Assembly: GCA_031835245.1 (NCBI GenBank)
Contig: JAVKOQ010000060.1
Span: forward strand, 62,001-126,000
Origin: Balamuthia mandrillaris
Lineage: Eukaryota > Discosea > Longamoebia > Balamuthiidae
DNA length: 64,000 nt
Direction of reading: 5' to 3'
Part shown: piece by piece, positions 46,983 through 59,786 of the stretch
Position numbering within the stretch: position 1 is the first letter of the stretch
Layout of the letters: every line of letters begins with the position of its first letter
Position numbers and translations under genes: made by a program
The notes under the pieces: model-generated
Told to the model about the DNA's origin: nothing
Databases searched by the model: none
What the model saw: the letters and a program-made list of their open reading frames with translations, nothing else

Positions 46983-47481
46983 GCAGGAGCTAGCAGGGAG
47001 AATGTGACCGTTCTATTCCTTGTTGTTGTGACCTTTTTCTTTTGGTTAATTTTGTAATGTGTTGCGTTACACCGCAATTTGGCAGCTGTTTTTCGATGAC
47101 AGTTCATTTTTGTCCAAAGCATGAGCGGAAAATCATCGAGACAACCCCCTCACCAGGGGAGCCTCCCTTCCATTCCCTCAAAATTTAGATGATCAGCCGA
47201 TGAAAAACGATCGGGTGGGACCTTGTTATCCATGACGACCTGGAAAAACGTCGATACACGAGGGGCCAAAAATATCATTTGTAACGACGACGTGAAAGAC
47301 CGTTAACAGTTATTCCACGACGACGTGGAAGGAAGCGAGGGTTCGATGTCGATGAAGTTTAAATTACATTTGGAAGAAAAAATTGAAAAAAAAAAAAGGG
47401 TAGCAAAAGAGTAGCGGGAAGGAAGATTAGATTAGATTAAGAGAGAAACGATTGAAAATAATTTTTAAAAAATTTAAAAAA
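46983..47481. promoter_or_regulatory. Divergent promoter with repeated GACGACGTGGAA-like words
   Basis: 499 bp between two divergent start codons. Three related words occur: TGACGACCTGGAA (47233), ACGACGACGTGAAA (about 47284) and CACGACGACGTGGAA (about 47317), plus GTCGATACACG and GATGTCGATG. They are candidate transcription-factor sites for a shared promoter. No TATA box is obvious. Confidence 0.45.
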
Positions 47482-50400
47482 ATGGATTCCAGTGGCAGCA
47501 GGCATCGCTCCGACTCGGATGGTGGCAGCAGAAGGCAAGGAGCTCCTCTTCCCAAGTCCACCAGCTGGCGGACCAAGCCCTGCTTTCACTGGACCAAGGG
47601 CTACTGTCGCAACGGGGACCGCTGCAACTTTTACCATGCCCCCAAGCAGAAGGGGGGCGTGGTCTCTGCCGCCAGCGGGGATAACAGCATCAGCATCGGT
47701 GGAGGGAGAGAGAGCAGCAGAGAGTCCTCGAAACGGATTTCTCCGCTGAGCGTTCCCTTTGATGAGCACCATCGCCACTACAACAAAAGAAAGAGAGCCT
47801 CCGAGGAATCTTCCTCTTCGCCATACTCCTACTCCTCCTATTCTTCCTCCTCCTCCTCTTCCTCCTCTTCCCCCTCGCCCTCGTTTTCTTCTTCTTCAGT
47901 GGATGGTAGAGACTATCTTTCACAACAACAAAACAGTAAACGCAAGAGGTCCCTCTCCCCTCTTTCTCCGCATCGTTCCTCTGCCTATTCCTCTTCTTCA
48001 GATCGTTCTTCTGGCGTTTCCCGTTCACCTGCTTCCTCACGTTCTCCTCCTCGCTCTGCGTCTTCGTCTTCTTCTGCTTCTTCTTCAGCGTTTTCTTTGT
48101 CGCAACAAAATGGCGCAAGTGGAGTGGAGGACGAAGAAGTGGAAGAAGGAATGATCGTTGAAACACCACCACCATCACTCGGCACCAAGACTTCTTTCGC
48201 CTCTATCTCCTCTTCGTCTTCCTCCGCAGCCCCTCTTTCTTCTACATTTTCCGCTTCTCCTTCTTCCTCTTCGTCTTCCTCGCTGTCTGCTTCTTCTGTA
48301 AGTGCGACTGCCGCTTCACCCTCCTCCTCGCTTTCTTCTTTTGCTTCTTCCACAATTGCGACTTCCACCGTAGCATCCAAGAAACATGAAGGCGGTAACA
48401 ACACCAACATCACCTTTTCTCGTCCCTCTCAACCTCCTCTTTCTACTTCCGCACCACCAACACAACAACCACAACAACCACCACAATCACAACAACCACA
48501 ACAACCACCACACTCACAACAACCACAACAACCACAGCAACAAATACCGCAGCGATCTAAAGTGGTCAACATGTTTGGAATGAGGATAGCCGTAGCCAAG
48601 TCTACTCCAACTGCTTCTCTAAGCAGTACCACTAACTTGACACCAATGTCAACTACATCAACGGCGACGCCTTCTAGTGCAACAACTACGACGGCTGAGA
48701 AGATACAGACCGCAACAACGCAGATAACAACGACAACGAGTGGAAAAGAAACACAGGCCATGGAGATGATAAAAGGAGTGGACAGCAGTACGACTGAGGC
48801 AGAAAGAAAAGCTACAAAGAGCGAGAACGAAAGCGGAATGTCGCTAGACCTTGACAAGTTTATAACGGACGTAAAAGAACAACAAAAGCAAAAACAGTTG
48901 CAGAGTAGCAACACTGAACTCCAAGCTTTCGCTGAATCGTCTTCCGCCACAACAGCAACGAATGCAATGACGACAACGTTAGTGACGCCTTCTTCATCAA
49001 TCGCTCCGATATCGACAATAACAACAGCAAAAGTTACCGAAGAAGAACCAATGGACTTATCGGATGATAGAACCACTAGCATGTCACCCAACATTCGAAG
49101 CAGAAGTTCAAGCATCAGTCTTGCCACAAGTCACCGCAACTACGATGACGAGAAACAGCGGAAGAACGAGACAGAGAACATTGTCGACGAGCGTCGTGAC
49201 AGAACTCGAACCAGGAGTAGAAGCCCAAACCGAAGTCGAACAAACAGAAGCGAGTCCTTTCATCGTTCCAGTCGAAGCAGAAGCCGAAGCCGAAGCCGAA
49301 GCCGAAACCGAAGCCGAAGCCGAAGCCGAAGCCCTTCTTCAGGTAGGATGACGAGTAGCTCGCTGCAACGAAAAGACTATCACCATCGCGGCTCAAGCCT
49401 AGAGCGAGACAAAAGATACTATGCTTATCGTGACCGAGACCGTGATGACGTTTATCATCGCCATGACTATAATCGACGAACGACAGATAAACCTACGTCA
49501 ACAACATCAACAACAACAACAAGTACTTACAGAGAAAGTACTTGGAATAATTATAAAGGCAGCAGTCGCCCTTACAAGAAAAATGCCCCCGACGTTTGGA
49601 TTAATCCCAAATACAGAGATGGATACTCTGATAGAGACAGAGACGGAGACGGAGAAAGAGACAGAGATAAAGACAGAGATAGAGAGAGGGATAGAGACAG
49701 AGAACGGGACCGAGATAGGGAAAGAGACAGAGAAAGAGATAGAGACAGAGACAGCGACAGAGACAGAGATGGATATAAATACAGGGACAGAAGCGCCGGA
49801 AGAGAAAGAACACTACGATATGACGGTAATGAGGTAGACGTAGGGAAGCGTCCTCGTAGTGCGGAGCGAACCACGACCTCGAGCAACGTCACCGCTTCTT
49901 CTGCTTCTCCTGATGTTATTTCTCCAACAAAGACAGCAGCTGAATCTACTTCCAGTAAACACGTTGATGGTAAGCAACAACAACAATTAGTGTCCAGTTC
50001 TTCTGTGCAACAATCCACATCATCAGCAATAACACAACAGAAAGCAACAACAACAAATTCAGATAGCATCAAAGCATCGTCAGCTGCCGCTGCTTTGGTC
50101 GGTGTTAAAAATGACGGAGAAAGTGGGACTGCAATAACTTCGCTAACAACAATACCAACAACAACGAGACCAGCGCCCGCTCCAATTTCAACGGCTTTAC
50201 CTTCAACAGGCACAGCAACAACATTAACAACAACAACAGCAGCAGCAATGCAGAAAAGCACATCAGCAACAACTTCTCACAATCATGACGACTCTCAATT
50301 GCTGTCATTCCTCTCAACACTTAAATCAGAGGAACAATCGCACGAGGCGACGCTGCGCATCGCACTCGAGCTTGAAATGCAAAAGCTGCGCGCCCAGCAA

Positions 50401-51634
50401 TTGCAGTTTGAGTTAGCGAAGGAACAGCTCAAAAAGGAGGCACAAATGTTGCTGGAACAACAATTATTGCCTCAGGTGATGGGCATCACTTCTGTTCCTT
50501 ATGCTACCACAAACGTTACGAACATTCCACCAACGTCAACACCATCATCTCATCAAACTCCATCTTCTTCTTTACCACAACAAAGAGTTGTTTCTTCTTC
50601 TCCCTCTCTTTCTTCTTCTCTTTCTTCTCCTGCTGTTCTTTCTGTTCCCTCTGTTTCTTCTTCTCTTTCTTCTCTTTCTATTCCTTCTACACCAGCACTG
50701 TACACTCCAGCCAAGAACGAATCCCTTTCGTCTTCGTTATTAAATCGTTCTCAACCGCAGGTTTCTTCCTCTTCCACTTCTGCATATCCTCAAGTCAAAT
50801 ATGAGCAACGGTGGGACATGAGACTGCAGCAGCTGCGTGAGTATAGAGCTCACTTTGGGCACAGCCGCATTCCTTGCAAGTATCCCCCCAATCAACAACT
50901 CGCCAATTGGACTCACAAGCAAAGACGCGATTTCAAGGTTTCTCTTTTTGTTTCTCTTTATGCTTTTCTTTATGCTTTTTTGTTTTACATTTTATTTTAT
51001 ATTCTGAAAAACCATGCAACAAAAAAAACCAAAAAAAAAAAAGAATGGTTTGATGACCGAAAAAAGAGTTGCCAAATGGTCAGCTTTTCTAGCTGAAGTA
51101 AAAGAACAGGAATTCGACCCATCCACCAAAGCAGCGGATGACGACGAAGACATTCCTGAAGATGAAGACGCAGAAGAAGAAGAAGAAGCGGAAAACACAA
51201 TTATGGAGCGAGCAGACAGAAGAATGGATGATGCCGGAAACATAATACTCTTTAAAGAGGGAGACTATGTCTTCACCTACGGCGATGCCTCTTTGGCTTC
51301 ATCTCCAGCTTCATCATCAACAGCGGAAGATAACCAAGCGGAAACAGAATCATCATCGAAACAAGTGCAACTGCATCTGTTAAAATGTTGTTGCTTGCAG
51401 GAAGACATCAAGGACAGCTTTTCGAACAACTACAAAATCCTGGTCCGTTGGTTGGAAGGAGAGCTGCCCACGGGGCTCTACTCGACGACCGCCCGCAAAG
51501 GCGTCATTCACAAGAAGAACGTCCTGTGCGCGGTGGACCTCATGCAATTGGAGCCCGGGAAGTTCTTCCTCAAGTCACAGGAGAAGGAAAAGATACGAAA
51601 CGCGCTCGCTCGTTCTCGTTTCTTCTCCAAATGA
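47482..51634 (+). CDS. CCCH zinc-finger, RS-rich protein with helicase-associated (HA) domain
   Basis: Exons 47482-50937 and 51044-51634; 1348 residues. A single CCCH finger lies near the N-terminus (PCFHWTKGYCRNGDRCNFYH, spacing 7-5-3). Then come about 400 residues of Ser/Pro/Gln, an Arg-Ser domain (SRSRSRSRSRNRSRSR type, coded near 49270-49335) and RD/RE dipeptide repeats (about 49620-49790), all marks of pre-mRNA processing factors. Near residue 1110-1175 is a helicase-associated domain, WDMRLQQLREYRAHFGHSRI, QLANWTHKQRRDFK, joined at the splice to LMTEKRVAKWSAFLAE. The C-terminus has FKEGDYVFTYG, KILVRWLEGELPTGLY and KGVIHKKNVLCAVDL. A 36-base piece at 51365-51400 begins GT and ends AG in frame, so it may be a retained or optional intron. 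A splicing role is inference. Confidence 0.82.
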
Positions 51635-51656
51635 AAATAATAATAATAACAGAAAG

Positions 51657-54141
51657 TTATTCTTCTCTCAATCCTTCCTCGTCTCCTTCGTTGGCGGAAA
51701 CAAAGGCGTGATCGCTCTTGTACTCGTAAACAAATTCTTTGGTGCGCCCGTTCTTTGTCCCGCCGAAAGAGGTCTTTGGGTGGGTGGACGTTCCCGGTTT
51801 CGTGGCGGCCTCTGTCGTTTCCTCTTGGGGTGGCTCGTCCAGCACGAGCTCGGTGAAGCGGCAGGTGTCCTTGTGGAAACGGAGAGGGAAAGAGCCTGTC
51901 TGGCCGTCGAAACGGTTCTTGCGAATGTCGAGGTACTTCCAGTCCTTGCCCTTTTGCAACATGACGACGTTGTCAGCCTCTTGTGTTGCTTTCACGCTGC
52001 CAAACACTGAAGCGTTTGTCAGTGGTACTCCTGTTGATGATGCATCGCTTTAGTTAGAAACATACAAACAAAAAACAAAAAAGAAATGAAATACACAAGA
52101 GAGAAGAAAGGTACCGTCGTCCTGTTTACGAGGATGGACGACAAGAGTGATGTGCACGTTCTTGTCGGTCGCAAATCTTCTGAACTCTTCCAAGGCTCTG
52201 TCCTGGTGATCAAACTTGCCAAAGTGATTAGGGTTGTTGGAAGAGCCAGCTCCAGACAACATGAACTGTAAGTTGTCCAGAACGATATGCTCCACGTCGT
52301 AGACGTAGACGGCGTACTCCATGGCGTCGAGCACTTGCTCCACGGAAGTGCTGCCATAGAATTTGAGAAAGTAGAGCGGCAGCTCGGAGAACTTGCGCGT
52401 GTGTTCCTCCCATTTGTCTTTACTCTCTATGAGGCTTTCCAGTGGAGCCTATTTTTTCTTGAATGAGTGGAAAGGAAGCAGACGCATACCGAGAAGCAAG
52501 AAGTAAGGAGATTGAAGGAAGAAAGAGCAAAAGAAACCTGAGTATATTGCTGCAACATCTTTTTGAGAAGAATGGTATTTTTGATCTCAAAGCTGCCCCA
52601 TAGAGTAGGCACTCCTTGTGCCGCAAAGTCCAATGACAGTTGACTCAAAAAAGTCGTTTTGCCTTTTGGATAAGAGAGCAAGGGAGAGGTTCATGTTAGA
52701 TGAAAAAATACGAAGGACGACAAAGGAAGAAGCAGAAGCAGGAAAGGAATAAAAGGAGAACAAGCAAGATTACAAACCTATGCCAGTATGTCCGGTAAAA
52801 ATAGTGAGTTCACCTTTACGATGACCCTTCAACATAGTATTGAACGATGGAAAGTCGTTGCTCTTCTTGCCTCTGATCTGCGCCGCATTGCCAATCATCC
52901 TATGAATCTCGTCTTTCAAATCCTCAAACACAAAGATCTTGTTGTGGGGAATGCGCTTCGCTTTCGCCAACAACGCTGACAGGTTCTTGCCCTGTCTTAG
53001 CGCATCGTTGGCATCTTTGGGGCCGTCGGGGTCTCCATCTTTGGTGGAGACGAGGTAACACCGCTTCAAGCCCAACTTTTGGGCAAACTTGTGAGCTCCA
53101 TCCTGACCAGGCACGTCGTCATCCATCCAAAGATAGATTTTGGAGAAGCGCTCCAACTGAGGAAGGAGCTCTATGGGCAGGGATTGAGCGCCATTGGGGA
53201 GAGAGATGGCGGGCATACCGGTGGCCTGGTGCACAGCCATCGCGTCGTACTCTCCTTCAGTGAGGACCACTTCGGTGTCCGTTGGCTTAATGGTGTGCCA
53301 CCCAAAGAGTCCCCATACTTTTTTTGGGTTGTAAGCCAGGCAGCGATGAGACGAAGAATGAAAAAGAAAGTAAAAAAGAAAAGATAGAAGAAAGCAAACC
53401 TCCTCCTTTAGGCTCCAGCCGTTGTAAGCTTTTGTTGTCAATGGCACGCAGTTTAACACGTTGCACGACAGACCTTCCTCCCTTTGATGGATGGGCATCG
53501 ATCCAGGGAAACGTAACGCACGTATGCTCCTTCCATGTATTGCTGACAGGATCGTAAAAGTTAAAGTTGGTGGCCCCCACTTTGTACTTCTTAATCACAT
53601 CGAGGGAGAGATGGCGGTGGCTTGGATCCTTTTTGCCCGTTAGCATTTGCATCACTTTTGGAAATTGACCTTCCATCAAGCCTGTGGTATACTTATTGAC
53701 CGTTGTCTGTGTTTTGATACAGTCAGCCATCCGAAAAGACAATGCTGATGGAGAATGAAAAGAAGAAAGGAAAGAAAAAGAACAAGCATATGCAGAAGAA
53801 AAAGAAAGAAACAATGAAGAAAGAGCGAGAAAAGGAACCTGAACAGGAAGAATAGGTTTGGAAGGAGTCGGCGCGGTGATGGCAATTGAGTCCTCACGGG
53901 CGGTAGGCGCAACGACCTCTCCACCTCCCCCAAGCAGCTTCTTAAAGTCAAACCATGAACCCTTCTTCCCACACCGATGACAAAAGAATGCACCTTTGAT
54001 GAAAAATGTGTTTTTTTAAAACCAGCGTTTTAGTTTGTTCGAAGTGCGGAAGCCGAAACCAGAGCAGAGAACCGAGAGAGCAGTGAGAGCAGTGAAAGCA
54101 GCATGTGCGTGTGCGTGAGAAAGAGAAGAGAGAAGAGAGAG

Positions 54142-54176
<35 letters not shown>

Positions 54177-55051
54177 AGAAGAATAGATAGCGAACCAGTG
54201 CTGCGAGAAATATAGAGCTTGAAAAGGTTGTCGGGCTTGTTCTTGTGGTCCGGGCAGCAAGGACACTCCCTCACGATGATCTCCTCGCCGGTGAGCCTGT
54301 GGACGACCCTCATCCTGGCCAGGAAGGCGAGCACGTCCCCCTCCGCTATTTGAAAGTGGGACGACACGAACGTGGTTCCAGCAGCGATTGGCTGTTGAGC
54401 TTGGCGTTGGTGTTGTCGGTCTTCTTCTTCTTCTTCTTTGGTGGCTTCGTCCAGGTTCGGCTCTTCTTCGTGCACTTCGTTCGGAGAGTCGTCGGCATGA
54501 CGCTCATCTTCCTCTTCTTCCTCTTCTGATGCTTGTGGCTCTTTTGGCGGTTGTTTGGCAGAAGGAAGCGGTGGTGTTGAAGCGGTGGCAGAGACTTTGG
54601 TTCGTTTGAGTGAAGAAGTGGGAGGTGAGGCTGTGGAGGAGGTGGAGGAGGAAGAAGAAGAGGGTTTCTTGGATTTCTTTTTTTCTTTAGCGGCGGCGGC
54701 GGATGTTGATGATGAGGTTTTGCTTTTCACGCCGCGGCGGGAAGAGAAAAGCGGGAGTGGAGGTTGGTTGTTGTTGGAAGGCAGCGACAACAGCCGTGTC
54801 GTTTTTGTTCTGGTGAGAGAAGACGAAGAAGGGTGAAGAGGAAAAGAAAAGATGGGAAGAACAGAAGATGGCTTCTTTCTTTGGCGCAAATAAATAAAAG
54901 GAGGAGACGGGGCTCGTGACGCGGAAGGTGGAGAGTAGCGGCGAAGAGGAAGAGACCGCACTCCTCCGGAGGGAAAAAGAGCGAGCTCGGGCCGGTACCG
55001 TTGCACCGAACCCGAGAGGAGCGTCGTTGTTGCGCCTCTTCCTTTCCACAT
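51657..55051 (-). CDS. TWNK: Mitochondrial primase-helicase Twinkle
   Basis: Replicative helicase of mitochondrial DNA, homologous to phage T7 gp4. Exons 55051-54196, 53993-53898, 53744-53400, 53317-52778, 52662-52538, 52448-52115, 52030-51657; 889 residues. The first about 230 residues are basic then low complexity, fitting a mitochondrial leader. A zinc ribbon C263PCC266 / C290HRC293 is complete. TOPRIM begins TEGEYDAMA (about 452) with [14 protein letters not shown]. The RecA-like helicase has GHTGIGKTT (608-616), [40 protein letters not shown] and EADNVVML. The exon 2 donor is inferred as GTGAGG at 53897 because reading to the next donor (53838) breaks phase into exon 3. An intact zinc ribbon suggests primase activity may be kept, unlike in animals. 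Confidence 0.93.
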
Positions 55052-55412
55052 CTTTATTTTTTTTTTGAGTTGAATTTTTTCTTCGAAATTTGTCGACACT
55101 ATATGAAGAATCGAAAGAATGCAAACAATGTTAAAACATTTTAAGAACGAAAGGAATGTGGGATTCTTAAAATTCCAAAGGAACATGAGGGGTTACCCCT
55201 GCAAACTTAGAAAAAGAAGAAGAAAAAGCCGAGAGCGAAACGGAAGAAAACCAAAGCAACGCGCCGCACCACACGAAGCAGACGGCAGGAGACAGAGACC
55301 TCGCGCGAAGCGATCGATACACGAGGAAATAAATAAAAAAAATCGATTTATCCACTTCCATTTGGGTTTGGAGTTAAGGCCAAAAAAAAAACAATAACAA
55401 AAAAGCAGAAGA
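55052..55412. promoter_or_regulatory. Divergent promoter Twinkle / STK11IP
   Basis: 361 bp between divergent start codons, A-rich near both ends, with TCGCGCGAAGCGATCGATACACG at its core replaced here by its position, about 55300-55322. It must drive both genes. No defined element recognised. Confidence 0.4.
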
Positions 55413-58400
55413 ATGAAGGGATGGGGAGGCATGCGCTCCGACTCGGCCTCCTCCGCACAAACCATCTCTGGCGGAACCTTTCTGGCTTTGGTGCTTTCTT
55501 TCATCGATGAAAATGGTAGCACTCTCTCTTTTTTTTTTTCTTCATCAGTCAGCTCTCTCTCTCATCTTTCTCTTTCTCTTTGTAGAACAAGCTCTAAAGA
55601 ACAACACGACCAAGTTCACGTTGAATCCTGTTTGTCTAAAGTTTCTGTCGGAGAAGCTCCTCGAGTTTAAACGAACAGGTACCTCTTCTTTTCTCTTCTC
55701 TTTTTTTTTGCTTTGCTCTTTTCTTTGTTGTTGTTTTTCAACAACGAAAGAAAATATATTTATAATTTTTTTTTAAAAAAAGGACGCAGAGTGAGTTCGG
55801 TGCAGCAGAGTGCCAAAGCGATCAAGTATCGTGAGACCATGACGCGCATTGCGTACTTTATCGATGAGCTCAAAACCCTAAAAGTTGGTTTTCTTGTTGT
55901 TCTTGTTCTTGTTCTTGTTCTTGTTCTTGTTCTTGTTCTTGTTCTTGTTCTTGTTCTTGTTCTTGTTCTTGTTCTTCTCTCTTCTTGTTCTTGTTCTTGT
56001 TCTTGTTCTTGTTCTTGTTCTTCTTCTTGTTCTTGTTCTTGTTCTTGTTCTTGTTCTTCTCTCTTCTTCTTCTTCTTCTTCTTGTTTTGCTTGGTCTTAT
56101 TTTTTTAATTATTTTTTTTGGCAATGAGCACAGATAGAGCCAACGCACGTGGGTGTATTGGAATCCACTCATCCCATTGACCTTTCTCTCTTTAGGTCAG
56201 TCGAACATTTAGAGGTACCGTTCTCTTCATATTTGCGAGAGGAGAGAAGAGAGAGAAAGAAGAGACGCACGCAATCAAAAGAGAAATGCGGATTTTGTCT
56301 CATTAACAGATCGTCATGTTCTCTCATAACTGATGCAAACAGTTGCAAGGCTGCAAACCACAGCTTATAGAAGGGTTGAAACAAAATTGGAGCAAACAAC
56401 TATCTGTGCTGATAGTGGAGGAAGCTGGAATGACAAGCTTGGAAGAGTTATTGGCTGTTAAAGAGAACAAAGGAGATGAACACTTGAAAGAAAAAGAGAA
56501 AGAGAACGAGCAAAACGAAGAGGGGAAAGAGGCAGATGGCGTAGAACCTTGGTACAAAAAGACAGGAGGCGCATGGCACAAGTTGCGGTGGCTCAAGTGT
56601 ACTCGAAACGCAATCACACGGCTCGATGAGTCTCTGGTAAGGAAACGCTCCAATTATCATCTTCTTTTCCATCAAACTAAGTCATTTTCCTTGTCTGTCC
56701 CACTTGCTTTGCTTTTCCTATTGTATTCTCTTCTTCTCTCGTTTTCGCTTCTCTTTCTTCTCCACTTCTTTCTCTGTTAAACAGCATGAATTGGTGCACG
56801 TGACACGCATAGAGCTGCAACACAACGCCATTTTCAAAATTGAGAACTTGCAGTATTGCATAGAATTGGAGTATCTCAATCTGGGCTTCAACAAGATATC
56901 ATCAACGTTCCAAATCAACCATGTCATAGGCTCTCTCAAATTTCTCATTCTTCGCGACAACATTCTCAAAAGTACACTTGGCTTGGAAAGGTTTCTTTCT
57001 CTTCTGGACCTTCTTCATTTTTCTCTTCTCTGCTTAACTAACAAAAACAACAACAACAAAAAGAATCCTCTCCCTTGAAAAGTTGGATCTATGCGATAAT
57101 CTAATAGAAGACTTCGAGGAAATTGAGCGGCTAAACTGTCTCCCATTGTTAGAGGGACTTTGGACAAAAGGCAATCCTATCGACGCCAAACCCAACTATC
57201 GTCTTCGCACCATCGCTTCCTTTGGTCCCAACTTGGAAACATTGAATGGATCCCCTATTACTGACGAAGAACAGCGGTACAGATATCTCATGCAACAACA
57301 ACGTCGGAAATCGTCTAGAACAACTGAGGATGGTTCAGCAACTCCTTCTAAAAATACTTCCTCTTCTCAGAGTAACTCTCCCATACTGCGAGCGCAAACA
57401 ATGAGCTCTCTCGCTATTCCAGTCTTTGGAGGAGGTTCTGTCAGCGCCGCTTCTTCGCCATACGGTTCGTTTAGAGACAACACCAGTTCCTTTTCAACCC
57501 ACTCTCCATCTCTGCGCTCTCAACAGAAGAAGAAAAAGGTACTCATTGGTTTTCCGCTTCTGTTTCTTTTTTTTTCCTGCCCTATTTTTAGTTTGGTTGT
57601 TTATTCATATGTTTTCAAATGGGCAGAAGAAAAAGAAGAGAGTGGCTGTTATCGAAAATTTGCCCAGTCCACAAAACTTTGAAATCAAAAAGTATACCAA
57701 CAGCACTCCTCTCATCGAGCCAATAATAGAAGAGGCAGAACAACCCACCAACACTACTCCCGAACAAAACGATACCTCTGTTTCTTCTTTGTCTCAAGTC
57801 GAACAAAACAAGGACAAAGAGAAAAAGACAACTGAAGGAGAAGCAAACAAAACAACATCAGAACAAAACGGGAAACATTTGGATGTCTACAACGATGATG
57901 ACGACGTTGAAGCGTTCCAGAGCAAAGTACAAGCGTTGCACAAGGAAGGAGGTACTCGGTGGTTGCTCGTTTTGAACGAACTTCAAAAGGCTGAGTCGCC
58001 AGAAACAAAACGACAGAGAGAACGACAGGAGAAGGCAATGCAAGAAGAGCAAGAGAGAGAGCGCAGAAAGAGGATGTACGAAAAAATGCAGCTGCTTCAA
58101 AGACAAGCTTCGCAAAGAATAAACGAGAAGATTCTCAACGAGATATCTGAGGATAAAGATGAAAAGAAGGCTGCTGCTTCTTCAATGGAAAAACAGGAGG
58201 AGAAGAAAGACGCTTCTGCTTCGTCACCACCTACCCCGTTGACCACTCCTGGTGAGAAAAAATCATTACCCGTTGTGGACAAAGGAAAAGAGAAAGACAA
58301 AAGAGAGAGCAAGTCCAATGTTAATATTGATATGGATGCCGTTGATGATATGTACGTATCTTTGATTCTCTTTCCATTTTTTTCCATTTTTCAAATCTTT

Positions 58401-59739
58401 TGACATTTCTTTACCATGGGTTACACTGAACTTTAGCACGGAAGATTTTGCTGTGGAGACAGAAAAAGGAGAGCCGAGAATTTTGCTGGTGGGCAATGTC
58501 AACATCACAGAAGCTGACGTTACTACTGGCAGAAATATTATCTCGCGTCCATCCAAGTATCTTTTCAATGTCACAGACGTTACGCCTGGTACTTCCATCG
58601 CTCGTCTCCCTCTCTCTCTCTCCCTCTCTCTCTCCCTCTCTCCCTCTCTCTTCCTCTTTATTTTGTTTCTCCTCTTCCTCTGTTTGGCCTTACGAACCCA
58701 TGAAAGCGAAACTATGTGCTTTTGTGATTTGCACCGGCCATATAACAAAATGAACAGAGTAGATTTTCATAATTTACTTTGTGTATCGTGTTGGAATGAA
58801 CTGATCTCTTTCGCTGGCTACAATAGCCAAAATTCTTCTATTGAGAGAGATCCATCCATGGATGCAACATTCATTTACTTTGTTCTCTATCCCTTCTCTC
58901 TTTCTGCCTTCCTCTCTTTTTCTCTTTCTCTGAGTTTCCTTAACAAAACCTTTCAAAAAGGAGGGCAAGGTTTTGCAGTTGTTCGTTTGGACTTTTGGCC
59001 ACCGCGAAGATGGGCCACAATGGAGAACAGAACCGCAGTGGTGGACAGCTCAACCTACACTCTTGAAACCTTTGAGCAAAAGAGTCATCTCGTTGCGTTA
59101 TTGCAGAAGCATATCGAACGGAATAGCAAAGCGCAAACTCAGGTGCAGTGCATGAACTGCTCCAAAGTCTTTACTGTGGAAGCAGGAGTGAAGCAGGTTG
59201 TGAGCTGTCCCAATTGTAACGGCTCTTTCCTCGTTTACTACGAAAGGTACTTTTTGACCTTTCTGCTTCTTCGTTCTTCACTTCTTTTTGTTTATATTTT
59301 GCAATATTAACCTTCCCTCACAAATATCTCCAGCCCTGACGCTCAAAGTAAAGTCGGCACCAACAATGGGGATAACACGTCCTCACCTGCAATAACGGAC
59401 TCTGAATCCGCTGAAATATCATCCAGAGAGAATGCCACAAGGTTCCTTTATTTATTTTTTCCTCTTCTCAGAATTCTTGTTTAACATCTTACACTCCGAA
59501 AAAAGTGATGCCTCATCAGGATATCATACATCTACAGAGCAATCCACTTCCCAAGACAGCAATAGCAGCAACACAGTTGCTGCCAATAGAGAAGAATATG
59601 ATGCTGACAGCATGGATGTCAATCTTCAACTCCATCTTCGGCTCAACTTTTTCAAGGGTGGCTCTGCAGAGCAGCTCGTTTACTTTTTTGCCTCTAACTT
59701 TTTGATGTATGATGCCAAGAATGATGAAGAGACGTACAT

Positions 59740-59786
<47 letters not shown>

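Noticed and set aside
51365-51400. 36-bp GT...AG mini-intron in the CCCH/RS/HA gene
   Set aside because: It is in frame without stops, and other introns here are at least about 40-60 bp; left as coding with a note.
58757-58890. Possible extra STK11IP exon (reads VDFHNLLCVSC...)
   Set aside because: Its end cannot join the following exon in phase, whereas direct splicing from 58588 to 58961 (G + GA) fits exactly.
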